NCBI GenBank assembly: GCA_014381925.1
Contig: JACNKR010000064.1
Location: forward strand, 1-33,467
Reading direction: 5' to 3'
DNA length: 33,467 nt
Source of the DNA: Fidelibacterota bacterium
GTDB lineage: Bacteria; Fidelibacterota; Marinisomatia; SCGC-AAA003-L08; GCA-2689995
Made by a program: the position numbers and the translations under genes. A model generated the notes under the pieces. It was not told where the DNA came from and did no database searches. It saw nothing but the letters and a program-made list of their open reading frames with translations. Shown here one piece after another: positions 27,473 through 33,467 of the stretch (its first letter is position 1; each line of letters begins with the position of its first letter).

Positions 27473-28048
27473 TTATTTTTTTCTCGATTTTTTAATTATT
27501 GGAGATCGAGATTTTCTAACTTGTTTCGCATAAATCTCATTTGGTAATGTAAAGTTACCTGATATATGTTCAGTATTTTCTTTTAAAATATTTTCTGGAT
27601 TTAAACCATTTTCAACAATTAATTCTCTAAATTGAATATTTTCATGTTTTAAAAACTCAATTTCTTGCTTTAATAAATAAGTCATTCTTGCACGCTCAAT
27701 TACTAAAATTAATTGTTCAATTTTAAATGGCTTTAATAAATAATCATAAACATTAGCACCAAGAGAATTAATTGCTTGATTAATATCGGGGTATCCTGTT
27801 ATTAAAATGACAAGAGAATTTGGTGCGGTTTTAACAAATTCTTGACTTAATTCAATGCCTGATCCATCTGGTAAAAAAACATCCGATACAATAATTTCAG
27901 GTTGATGTGTAGTTATATAGTTTTTTGCTTCATTTACCGAATTTACAGAATCCACTTGCCACCCTAAGTTTTTTAATTCATAGGTTAAAACTTGAATATA
28001 GGTAGGGTCATCTTCAATAATTAATATTGATGATTGATTAGAATTCAT
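27473..28048 (-). CDS. Receiver-only response regulator
   Basis: This 191-residue protein has a complete receiver domain (about 6-122): acidic Asp13/Asp14, phospho-acceptor Asp56 in SDVFLPDGSG, Thr84 and Lys106 in LLKPF. After it come a predicted coiled-coil (LKQEIEFLKHENIQFRELI) and a basic tail (KQVRKSRSPIIKKSRKK), with no recognisable DNA-binding or enzymatic output domain. It could act as a phosphate sink or phosphorelay intermediate for the neighbouring kinase, or through protein-protein contact. It is the second receiver protein in the same small gene set. Confidence 0.88.
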   Translation of the reverse strand: MNSNQSSILIIEDDPTYIQVLTYELKNLGWQVDSVNSVNEAKNYITTHQPEIIVSDVFLPDGSGIELSQEFVKTAPNSLVILITGYPDINQAINSLGANVYDYLLKPFKIEQLILVIERARMTYLLKQEIEFLKHENIQFRELIVENGLNPENILKENTEHISGNFTLPNEIYAKQVRKSRSPIIKKSRKK

Positions 28049-28051
28049 CGT

Positions 28052-28435
28052 TTAATTTTCAGATTGTTCTAAATTTTCTTCAGTTTCTTCAGATTCTAAT
28101 TCAGGAATATCTTGATTTTCAATGGTGATTTCTTTTTCTTCTGTTTTGAAAATAACTTTAGAATGGTTTCCACAAACACAATTCACACCTAATTCAATAA
28201 GTACATCTTCATTATAAATAGGTTTAAATGTAAATGAATTTTCATTATTAAATTCTTTTGAAGATGAGCTTTCTACGCCCTGCTTACTTTCAGCTTTAGA
28301 CTTGGGATTATTTTCATTAGAAATTATTTTGGGTTCATTTCCAATTTTCACTCGATCACTTTTTATGATTTTACCAGAATTCAATTTACCAGATGGTAAA
28401 TTATCTTTAGTTAGTTTAATAAAATTTTCGCTCAT
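28052..28435 (-). CDS. Unknown 127-residue protein with a CxCG motif
   Basis: I do not recognise a family. The N-terminal two thirds are polar, Lys/Ser/Asn-rich and probably disordered. Residues about 72-100 form a short ordered-looking segment, FKPIYNEDVLIELGVNCVCG, continuing into NHSKVIFKTEE. The tail is very acidic (Glu-rich to the end). The two cysteines in CVCG are the only ones, enough for half a zinc site, so dimer-based metal binding or a redox role is conceivable but unproven. It starts a four-gene set with the receiver protein three bases downstream, the kinase and the sigma-54 activator. Confidence 0.7.
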   Translation of the reverse strand: MSENFIKLTKDNLPSGKLNSGKIIKSDRVKIGNEPKIISNENNPKSKAESKQGVESSSSKEFNNENSFTFKPIYNEDVLIELGVNCVCGNHSKVIFKTEEKEITIENQDIPELESEETEENLEQSEN

Positions 28436-28532
28436 ATTTTGTTTATTATCATTATTTTTAAATAAAAACCGCCATTAACTATATACCAAATCTATGGCAT
28501 TATGAATGAAAAATTTAATAGAATATATTGGG

Positions 28533-28552
28533 TTGAACGAATTATCGTTCAA
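28533..28552. terminator. Stem-loop containing the flgM-like stop codon
   Basis: TTGAACGA (28533-28540) and TCGTTCAA (28545-28552) are perfect reverse complements around a 4-base loop. The minus-strand loop holds the TAA stop of the flgM-like gene. No T-run follows directly, so it may end the fliS operon weakly, protect the mRNA end or bind a regulator. It separates that operon from the regulator set. Confidence 0.5.
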
Positions 28553-29033
28553 GGGGTGTGCTAATAGTTGAAATTAACTTTTCAGTTACATCGTTTAAAA
28601 TAGAATCCGAATTATATTTTCCAGACTCAATATTTTTACGAATTCTATCTAAGTTTTCCTCTAATGAATTTTGAGGAGAAATGGATGAAGATTTAAAAAA
28701 ACCAGGATGATTAGCAATTTTTTCTGAGGTATCTAAAATTACTTCATCTTTATTATAATGGTTAGATTCATTTTTTAATGAAAACTCTTTTAAATTTCTT
28801 AATTGGTTTTCTTCATATTTTTTAAGTAACCCAGTATATTTTTCAATATTATCTGAATTATTAATTGGTTCTTTTTTATTTGAAGTTAGTATAGCAGAGT
28901 CAACGATTTGACTTTTTTCAGGAACATTTTTTAATTGTTCCTTTTTTGTAACACCATCTTTTTTTCCAACAGATTTATTTTTCATCTGTTGAGACTGTCT
29001 TACTAATCCACTATTTTCAGTTATTTTCACCAT
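28542..29033 (-). CDS. flgM: FlgM-like anti-sigma-28 factor, enlarged
   Basis: The C-terminus LDRIRKNIESGKYNSDSILNDVTEKLI matches the FlgM sigma-binding pattern (IR..I..G.Y..D....A..L). A mid-protein DSAILTS resembles the DSVELS element upstream of it in normal FlgM proteins. FlgM holds sigma-28 inactive until it is exported through the finished hook. At 163 residues this protein is much longer than the usual 90-100, because about 70 residues of charged, helix-prone sequence separate the two elements. The gene follows the putative chaperone by four bases. Assignment rests on the short C-terminal motif and context. Confidence 0.65.
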   Translation of the reverse strand: MVKITENSGLVRQSQQMKNKSVGKKDGVTKKEQLKNVPEKSQIVDSAILTSNKKEPINNSDNIEKYTGLLKKYEENQLRNLKEFSLKNESNHYNKDEVILDTSEKIANHPGFFKSSSISPQNSLEENLDRIRKNIESGKYNSDSILNDVTEKLISTISTPLER

Positions 29034-29037
29034 ATTA

Positions 29038-29451
29038 TTATCTTACTGCAATATTTATTACTTTAGCTTTTCTATTATTTTCAGTTTTCAGAGCTAATAA
29101 TTTATTAACTTTTTTTATTTTTACCAATTGTTCAGATTTTTTATTTTGTAAATCTGATATTACTTCTTTCATTTGAGAATCTATAGCTAAAATTTCTGAA
29201 ATTATTTTCTGAAAATTTTGTTTAATTAATTGTGGAATCTCATTTTCAAAAATATTTTTATATAGATCATTATTAAAAATGAACTTCAATCTATCAATAT
29301 GTATTTCTCTTCTTTGTAATAATTTTTCAAACCATTTTCCATCTGGTGAATTTCCAATCTTTATATAAAATTGATATTCATTTAATAATTCTTGGAAAAA
29401 GAATGATTCTTTTTCAATTAAATCAGAAATACTTTTAATATTAAATTTCAT
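29038..29451 (-). CDS. Coiled-coil protein, possible FlgN- or FliT-like export chaperone
   Basis: The 137-residue, mostly helical protein lacks a signal peptide and has the length and look of flagellar export chaperones: amphipathic helices with a first region LIEKESFFFQELLNEYQFY and a long helix over residues 75-120. The neighbouring gene downstream is flgM-like, as is often the case for flgN, while flaG and fliD lie upstream, as is often the case for fliT. I cannot choose between the two by sequence. It is separated from flaG by two bases and from the flgM-like gene by four. Confidence 0.6.
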   Translation of the reverse strand: MKFNIKSISDLIEKESFFFQELLNEYQFYIKIGNSPDGKWFEKLLQRREIHIDRLKFIFNNDLYKNIFENEIPQLIKQNFQKIISEILAIDSQMKEVISDLQNKKSEQLVKIKKVNKLLALKTENNRKAKVINIAVR

Positions 29452-29453
29452 AA

Positions 29454-29855
29454 TTATACTTTATTATTAAAAATAATTCCAGCAATTTCTTCAAGTTTAT
29501 CAACCAATTCAATCATTTCCTTTGGTGGGATTTGCCTAATTAAATCACCCGTTTCATTATCATATACATGGATTATTTCTCGTGATTTTTCATCTATTGA
29601 AAAACTCACCTTATTGTTAAACATTTCTACATATTCATTAACAGAATTAATTGCATTTGAGAAGTCCTGTTTTTTTACATATTCTGCTATTCCTTGTTTT
29701 TTACTCTCTGTTTTTTCTGCTTTTAATGAAAAATCTAAATTATCATTTTTGGCAATTTCTTTTTGCTTCTCAACAGAATTAGTACTTTCATTTATTTTTT
29801 CAGTATTACTATCAAACTGTTTATTTATTGGATTTACATTAAGGTTAATTTCCAT
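29454..29855 (-). CDS. flaG: FlaG family protein
   Basis: The 133-residue protein ends with the FlaG core: VSFSIDEKSREIIHVYDNE, followed by TGDLIRQIPPKEMIELV. FlaG proteins are encoded next to fliD and flagellin and influence filament length in several bacteria. The first part is Asn/Lys/Glu-rich and probably disordered. I start it at the ATG at 29855 rather than at an upstream in-frame codon, because GGAGGA lies seven bases before it; that ribosome site is made of the last codons of fliD, whose stop is one base away. Confidence 0.88.
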   Translation of the reverse strand: MEINLNVNPINKQFDSNTEKINESTNSVEKQKEIAKNDNLDFSLKAEKTESKKQGIAEYVKKQDFSNAINSVNEYVEMFNNKVSFSIDEKSREIIHVYDNETGDLIRQIPPKEMIELVDKLEEIAGIIFNNKV

Positions 29856-29856
29856 T

Positions 29857-31365
29857 TTAATATCCTCCATATCCAGATGAAAACATTGATAAAGATCCCA
29901 TCTGATCATTTAAGGATGACATCATTTGTTGCAAGCGTGCAAACTCATCCCTATACCGTTGCTCTTTTGAAGATAATTGATCTTCAACTCTTTTTAAACT
30001 TTGTGATAAATATAATAAATTACTATCTATATTACTTTTTGTAGAAGATATTATACCACTTGTTTTTGTATAACTTTCTACTTTTGATTTAATTAATGTA
30101 GCAATCCCGTCCGTTGCATTAAAAATATCAGATACCAATTGAGTACCTGTATTTAATGCTTGAGTAAATTTATCTTCATCCGTAAATACCATTTCTCCAT
30201 CGTCATTGAAACCAATTCCAATACTATATAATGAGTTATATTCAGCTGAGCTCGGTGAAGCAATAGATCCTAATGGAATTCCTTTTAAATCTGATAATAA
30301 TGCTTTATAAGAATAGTCTCCTGATAATTCGCCTCTTTGTAAAGTATCTGGGTTTATTTGAGATTTTTCTTTCAAGTATGAAATAGACTCATTAAATGAA
30401 TCCATAAATAATTGTATATCAGACTTAACAGACTCAGCATCATTCTCTACATTTATTGTTTGGGTAGAGCTAGTTACTGCAACTAAATCAATTGTAAGGC
30501 CTGTAATTGCATCCGTAATTTTATTTTCATTTCTATAATAAGTAAGACCATCAATTTTTACAATAGAATTTAAATCACTTGAAATATCACTTGTTCCAAT
30601 ATTGGTCATGTATCCATAATCATGACTATTATTCGGATCATATTTTCCATCAGATTGTAAAACCCCAAGTGTGGATAATAAATTATCACTACTATCTGTA
30701 AATTCTATGCGATTTGTATAACCTGTTTGATTACTTCTTAGTACCATTCTAGATTTTCCTTCAGATTCGGAAACTACTGAGGTCGATACTTTTTCTTCAG
30801 AAATAATTGTACCTGCAGTAACTGCAGAATTAATTGAATTATTAATTGCATCTCTTACATCATTCATAACTTCTTCTGATGATTTCTGAAATGTTGATGC
30901 ACTTATTGTAACTGAAATTGAAACTCTATTATTTTGGTCTTCGGTTGTAGGGTGTGCTAAACTAATTGAGAATGTTTGATCGGCAGTAATATTTGAAAAA
31001 TCTGTATTTGAAGAAGTATATTGTCTAGAAACTCTTGTGTCTGCTGTTGCTAATCTATTAATATCAATTGAAAAAACACCTGCTGTTGCATTTGAATTTG
31101 CGGATACAGTTAAAAAATTTTCATCACTCGAAGAAGCCTTGTTTACAGCAAAATAATCAGTAATTGGATCTAACAATTTTTCTGAATTTGAAAACAAAGA
31201 TGATAATTTTGAATCTAGAGTTGATAATATAGATTTTTTATTATTTAATTCATCTTGTTTATATAATATTCGATTTTTAGGTCCCTGTTCAAACCGCATA
31301 TATTGATATACTAAATTTTCAACACTATTTGAGCTCGAAAACATTGATGAAATTTCATATGCCAT
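29857..31365 (-). CDS. fliD: Flagellar hook-associated protein 2 (filament cap) FliD
   Basis: The 502-residue protein caps the growing filament. The N-terminal domain has SVENLVYQYMRFEQGPKNRI and NKKSILSTLDSKLSSL. The central region has the Ser/Thr-rich FliD_N to FliD_C pattern (AGVFSIDINRLATADTRVS). The C-terminal part has GLTIDLV, SDIQLFMDSFNESISYLKE and a long coiled coil ending QMMSSLNDQMGSL. The start ATG is preceded by AAGGAGTAG. It sits after fliS, the usual partner, and its last codons encode GYGGY, whose DNA doubles as the flaG ribosome site. Confidence 0.95.
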   Translation of the reverse strand: MAYEISSMFSSSNSVENLVYQYMRFEQGPKNRILYKQDELNNKKSILSTLDSKLSSLFSNSEKLLDPITDYFAVNKASSSDENFLTVSANSNATAGVFSIDINRLATADTRVSRQYTSSNTDFSNITADQTFSISLAHPTTEDQNNRVSISVTISASTFQKSSEEVMNDVRDAINNSINSAVTAGTIISEEKVSTSVVSESEGKSRMVLRSNQTGYTNRIEFTDSSDNLLSTLGVLQSDGKYDPNNSHDYGYMTNIGTSDISSDLNSIVKIDGLTYYRNENKITDAITGLTIDLVAVTSSTQTINVENDAESVKSDIQLFMDSFNESISYLKEKSQINPDTLQRGELSGDYSYKALLSDLKGIPLGSIASPSSAEYNSLYSIGIGFNDDGEMVFTDEDKFTQALNTGTQLVSDIFNATDGIATLIKSKVESYTKTSGIISSTKSNIDSNLLYLSQSLKRVEDQLSSKEQRYRDEFARLQQMMSSLNDQMGSLSMFSSGYGGY

Positions 31366-31375
31366 AATCTACTCC

Positions 31376-31702
31376 TTATACCGTCTGACTATTTACTTCT
31401 TTTGGTTTGATATGAGCCTCAAACCATGCATCTCTCAATCCTTCTAGAATTTCTTGAGCATCTTCAAACTTATCAGTATTTATATTATTTAAACAATATT
31501 TATACAAATCAAATAAAGGTACTGCCATTTCTTTATAATCAAAGTTTAAAGCATTTATTAATTCTCTTATGGCTTGCCCCGCTTTTGTTGTATCCTTTTT
31601 TTTACATGCAACTATACTTGCATCATAAATATAACAAACGAGCTGTTCTGGACTAGCCGACATAATTTTCTGTTTTAAATATGGATTCATTCCATTATTC
31701 AT
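31376..31702 (-). CDS. fliS: Flagellin export chaperone FliS
   Basis: The 108-residue helical protein begins NPYLKQKIMSASPEQLVCYIYDASI, matching the FliS N-terminus, and carries DLYKYCLNNINTDKFEDAQEILEGLRDAW, the typical third and fourth helices. FliS binds the flagellin C-terminus and prevents early polymerisation in the cytoplasm. It leads the fliS-fliD-flaG-orf137-flgM operon, with a sigma-54-like promoter about 36 bases upstream. Confidence 0.92.
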   Translation of the reverse strand: MNNGMNPYLKQKIMSASPEQLVCYIYDASIVACKKKDTTKAGQAIRELINALNFDYKEMAVPLFDLYKYCLNNINTDKFEDAQEILEGLRDAWFEAHIKPKEVNSQTV

Positions 31703-31737
31703 AAAAACCTTTCAAAAATAATTTATAATATTGCTTT

Positions 31738-31753
31738 ATCAATTTTTATGCCA
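31738..31753 (-). promoter_or_regulatory. Candidate sigma-54 promoter for the fliS operon
   Basis: On the minus strand the site reads TGGCATAAAAATTGAT, with an exact -24 TGGCA and correct spacing. As at flgB, the -12 has TTGA in place of TTGC, and both sites have T-A after TGGCA. The predicted transcript start is about 25 bases before the fliS ATG, a sensible leader length. Confidence 0.5.
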
Positions 31754-31859
31754 TCGCATTATTATTATTTTCGGAAAGTAACCTTCTTTCTTTAGTTATA
31801 CTTGATTTATCATCTATTTTAAAAAAATAAAATGAAATAATATTCAATTTATAAGTTAG

Positions 31860-31888
31860 CTGAGGCAGGAAACAATTTCCTACCCCAA
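31860..31888 (-). terminator. Hairpin downstream of the complete flagellin gene
   Basis: In the minus-strand RNA, 13 consecutive pairs (three of them G-U) form around a 3-base loop, using 31876-31888 with 31860-31872. The G-U pairs exist only in the minus-strand transcript, which supports an RNA structure made after fliC. The T-richness that follows is weak. Its core AGGAAA-N3-TTTCCT (31867-31881) also resembles the repeat upstream of fliC and lies about 115-140 bases before the fliS promoter, so a protein-binding site is an alternative. Confidence 0.5.
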
Positions 31889-31900
31889 ACTAAATTATCC

Positions 31901-31932
31901 TTATTTCAGATTATTTAATCTTACTGAAATAA
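31901..31932 (-). terminator. AT-rich stem-loop over the flagellin stop codon
   Basis: TTATTTCA (31901-31908) pairs with TGAAATAA (31925-31932), and an inner GATT/AATC stem (31909-31912 with 31917-31920) continues it with a one-sided 4-base bulge. The bulge contains most of the flagellin stop codon. It is the first of two hairpins in the transcript tail; mRNA protection is as likely as termination. Confidence 0.4.
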
Positions 31933-32799
31933 AGCCAAGACCATCTGTGAAGATGAATTAGATTGAGCAAAAGAGGCAACAGTTGACTGTTGTAAAATAG
32001 ATAATTTCATTAAATCCATTTGTTCTTTTGCAAAATCAGCGTCTTCGATTCTGCTTCTAGTTGTATCTGTATTAGAAATCGCCATTGAAAGTGATTCTTC
32101 TTTAGAAGACAACCTCGCATTGTAATCACCAATATTTTGAATTGATTTAGACAAAGCTGTTATTGCACTACTTAAAGTTGCAATTCCAGTTTGTGCTTCA
32201 GTCGCATCCAAATTAGCCCATTCTGAAGCCGTTCCACCTACAATACTATCTAAATTGACAGCTGTAGTTGCCTCGCCAACATCTGTTCTATTCGAATTAT
32301 CTAAAGTTATAGATAATTGATTGGTATTACCTTCACCAACATGAAATGCAATTGTTCTATCACTACCACTATCTTGCATCAAAGTTATATCATTAAATTT
32401 TGTATCATCTCTGATATCATCAAATTCAAGAAGTAACTGAGATATTTGGTCTCCAATTGCTTTTCGTTGATCAGTATTAAAGGATCCATCAGCAGCTTGA
32501 GTCAATTTTTCTTTTACATTTTGTAAAATACTCATTTGACTTTGATAGCCACCTTCGGCAATCCCAAGGACATTCTTCGCAGTACCAACATTATCTAAAG
32601 CCTGAGTTAAACCACGAACTCTACTTTCTAATTGTTTAGACAATGCATAACCAGAAGTATCATCCTCTGCAGAATTGATTCGCTTACCTGTGGATAATCT
32701 TGACCTAATTGTTCCAATATCACTATTTACTCTCAAAAGTGTATTATAACTTTCTTGAGCATAATAATTGGAACCTATGCGTGTCAAATCCCCAAACAT
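31921..32799 (-). CDS. fliC: Flagellin
   Basis: The 292-residue protein is the filament subunit. The N-terminal D0/D1 part has RVNSDIGTIRSRLSTGKRIN and SAEDDTSGYALSKQLESRVRG. The C-terminal D1/D0 part has SRIEDADFAKEQMDLMKLSI and ends SSQMVLALFQ. Only about 90 residues lie between the two conserved ends, so it is a short flagellin without large surface domains. AAAGGAGGT ends six bases before the ATG, the strongest ribosome site in the window, fitting a highly produced protein. It appears to be a single-gene unit with a sigma-54-like promoter upstream and two hairpins after it. Confidence 0.95.
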   Translation of the reverse strand: MFGDLTRIGSNYYAQESYNTLLRVNSDIGTIRSRLSTGKRINSAEDDTSGYALSKQLESRVRGLTQALDNVGTAKNVLGIAEGGYQSQMSILQNVKEKLTQAADGSFNTDQRKAIGDQISQLLLEFDDIRDDTKFNDITLMQDSGSDRTIAFHVGEGNTNQLSITLDNSNRTDVGEATTAVNLDSIVGGTASEWANLDATEAQTGIATLSSAITALSKSIQNIGDYNARLSSKEESLSMAISNTDTTRSRIEDADFAKEQMDLMKLSILQQSTVASFAQSNSSSQMVLALFQ

Positions 32800-32805
32800 A
32801 GGTGA

Positions 32806-32814
32806 ACCTCCTTT
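32806..32814 (-). promoter_or_regulatory. Strong ribosome binding site of flagellin
   Basis: The minus strand reads AAAGGAGGT, a near-complete match to the anti-Shine-Dalgarno sequence, six bases before the fliC ATG. Most other genes here have only weak or no such site, so this one marks a gene under high translational demand. Confidence 0.8.
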
Positions 32815-32845
32815 TATTTGTTAAAACATCCGTGTTTCCAGAGAT

Positions 32846-32861
32846 TGCATAGCCTATTCCA
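32846..32861 (-). promoter_or_regulatory. Candidate sigma-54 promoter for flagellin
   Basis: The minus strand reads TGGAATAGGCTATGCA: the invariant GG and GC are separated by exactly 10 bases, as required for -24/-12 promoters, and TGCA matches the -12 end. The predicted start gives a leader of about 37 bases that includes the strong ribosome site. An NtrC-type activator is encoded nearby. No sigma-28-like site was noticed in this gap. Confidence 0.55.
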
Positions 32862-33007
32862 AATAAAAAAAATAGACTCTCAATAAATATATCGGAGGGT
32901 TATGGAATAAATTAAATTTGGAGAATATAAAAATATAATAAAATCAATGAACAGAGAATATTATTATAAATTACTAATAAGAGTTAATAAAATAAAGATA
33001 TGATTAA

Positions 33008-33028
33008 TATAGGAAAGTTTTTCCTATA
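33008..33028. promoter_or_regulatory. Inverted repeat upstream of flagellin
   Basis: TATAGGAAA (33008-33016) and TTTCCTATA (33020-33028) are perfect reverse complements around GTT. It lies about 150-180 bases before the flagellin sigma-54-like promoter, a typical distance for an NtrC-type enhancer site. As RNA it could be a hairpin, but there is already a strong terminator upstream of it in the direction of transcription. The rest of the 324-base gap between the flagellin genes shows nothing else. Confidence 0.4.
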
Positions 33029-33072
33029 ATATTTTGATAAATATTTTGATAAAAATTGGGTGTTAAAACAAA

Positions 33073-33097
33073 AAAGGGGATATTAAATATCCCCTTT
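33073..33097 (-). terminator. Intrinsic terminator of the right-edge flagellin gene
   Basis: AAAGGGGATAT and its complement ATATCCCCTTT form an uninterrupted 11-base stem with a 3-base loop. In the minus-strand transcript the stem is followed by TTTTTTG and further Ts. It is the clearest rho-independent terminator in the window and begins 26 bases after the stop codon of the partial flagellin gene, isolating it from the next flagellin. Confidence 0.88.
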
Positions 33098-33123
33098 CTA
33101 ATCAAAATAAAATGATATTAATA

Positions 33124-33467
33124 TTATCTAAATAATGATAATACCATTTGTGGAGCAGAATTAGCTTGTGAAAATGAAGAAACAGAAGTCTGTTGTAAAA
33201 TCTGTAATTTCATCATTGCCATTTGCTCTTTTGCAAAATCTGCATCTTCAATTCTACTTCTAGTAGCTTCAGTATTAGAAATTGCTAATGATAATGATTC
33301 TTCTTTTGAAGATAGTCTTGCATTATAATCACCCACATTTTGAATTGATTTTGCTAGTGATTTAATTGCAGTATCCAAAGTAGATATAGCAGTTACTGCT
33401 CCTGCCTGAGTTGCTAATGTTGTAGCTGAAATATCAGTATTATCTTCACCTACAGTTGCAGCAACAG
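33124..33467 (-). CDS. fliC: Flagellin, C-terminal part, cut by the window edge
   Basis: The frame is open from the right edge to the TAA at 33124. It includes AATVGEDNTDISATTLATQA at the edge and continues through SIQNVGDYNARLSSKEESLS, SRIEDADFAKEQMAMMKLQI and the ending SAPQMVLSLFR. This is the flagellin C-terminal D1/D0 region and is highly similar to that of the complete neighbouring flagellin, with differences such as TSVSSFSQANSAP against STVASFAQSNSSS. The N-terminal part lies beyond the window. Tandem flagellins may be differently used in the filament. Confidence 0.93.
   Translation of the reverse strand, partial: VAATVGEDNTDISATTLATQAGAVTAISTLDTAIKSLAKSIQNVGDYNARLSSKEESLSLAISNTEATRSRIEDADFAKEQMAMMKLQILQQTSVSSFSQANSAPQMVLSLFR

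Noticed and set aside
28436..28541. Possible sigma-54 promoter before the regulatory gene set
   Set aside because: TTGG and TGGC strings occur, but none gives the required GG-N10-GC or a TGGCA-N6-TTG arrangement on the minus strand.
29856..29909. Longer N-terminus for FlaG reaching into fliD
   Set aside because: No ribosome site is associated with it, whereas the ATG at 29855 has GGAGGA seven bases before it.

Overview
The window is strongly AT-rich and holds two functional blocks joined by two cell-envelope or secreted-protein genes. The likely source is a Gram-negative, marine-type bacterium of the Fibrobacteres-Chlorobi-Bacteroidetes neighbourhood, most probably Candidatus Marinimicrobia (Neomarinimicrobiota, SAR406). 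This is inferred from a secreted protein with Cys/Asp-rich DGDGLGSG repeats plus a type IX secretion (T9SS) C-terminal tail, signal peptides ending in FSQ, an outer-membrane beta-barrel protein, and the base composition. No rRNA or marker gene is present to prove it.

Left block, plus strand (about 1.1-13.7 kb). After a possible gene tail at the edge and a small minus-strand TPR-like secreted protein, a SAM-I (S-box) riboswitch precedes a tightly packed operon: thrA (aspartokinase-homoserine dehydrogenase fusion), asd, thrB, thrC, a trans-sulfuration enzyme (metB-like), an outer-membrane beta-barrel protein, metH and metF. Together these take aspartate to homoserine, then to threonine, and, via cystathionine and cobalamin-dependent methylation of homocysteine, to methionine. 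The riboswitch suggests that the whole set, including the threonine branch, responds to S-adenosylmethionine.

Middle (about 13.7-18.4 kb). A 314-base gap precedes a 973-residue secreted T9SS-type protein on the plus strand. Its stop codon directly abuts the stop codon of a convergent minus-strand lipoprotein with an Ig-like region and a SUMF1/FGE-type domain that lacks the catalytic cysteines of true formylglycine-generating enzyme.

Right block, minus strand (18.5 kb to the right edge). This is a flagellar cluster. Read in the direction of transcription it contains: the 3' part of a flagellin gene with a strong terminator; a second complete flagellin; fliS-fliD-flaG, a coiled-coil putative chaperone and an enlarged FlgM-like protein; an unknown CxCG protein, a receiver-only response regulator, a cytoplasmic histidine kinase and an NtrC-type sigma-54 activator (FlgR/FlrC-like); then flgB-flgC, a 98-residue unknown, and fliE-fliF-fliG-fliH-fliI. 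Candidate sigma-54 (-24/-12) promoters lie before the complete flagellin, fliS and flgB, which fits the linked NtrC-type activator. The FlgM-like protein suggests a second, sigma-28 tier, although no fliA lies in the window.

I did not find a wholly new system. The least explained parts are the small flagellar-cluster proteins (98, 127, 137 and 163 residues), the one-kinase/two-receiver circuit, the outer-membrane protein inside the methionine operon and the SAM control of threonine genes. No tRNA, rRNA, CRISPR array, insertion sequence or integrase was seen.
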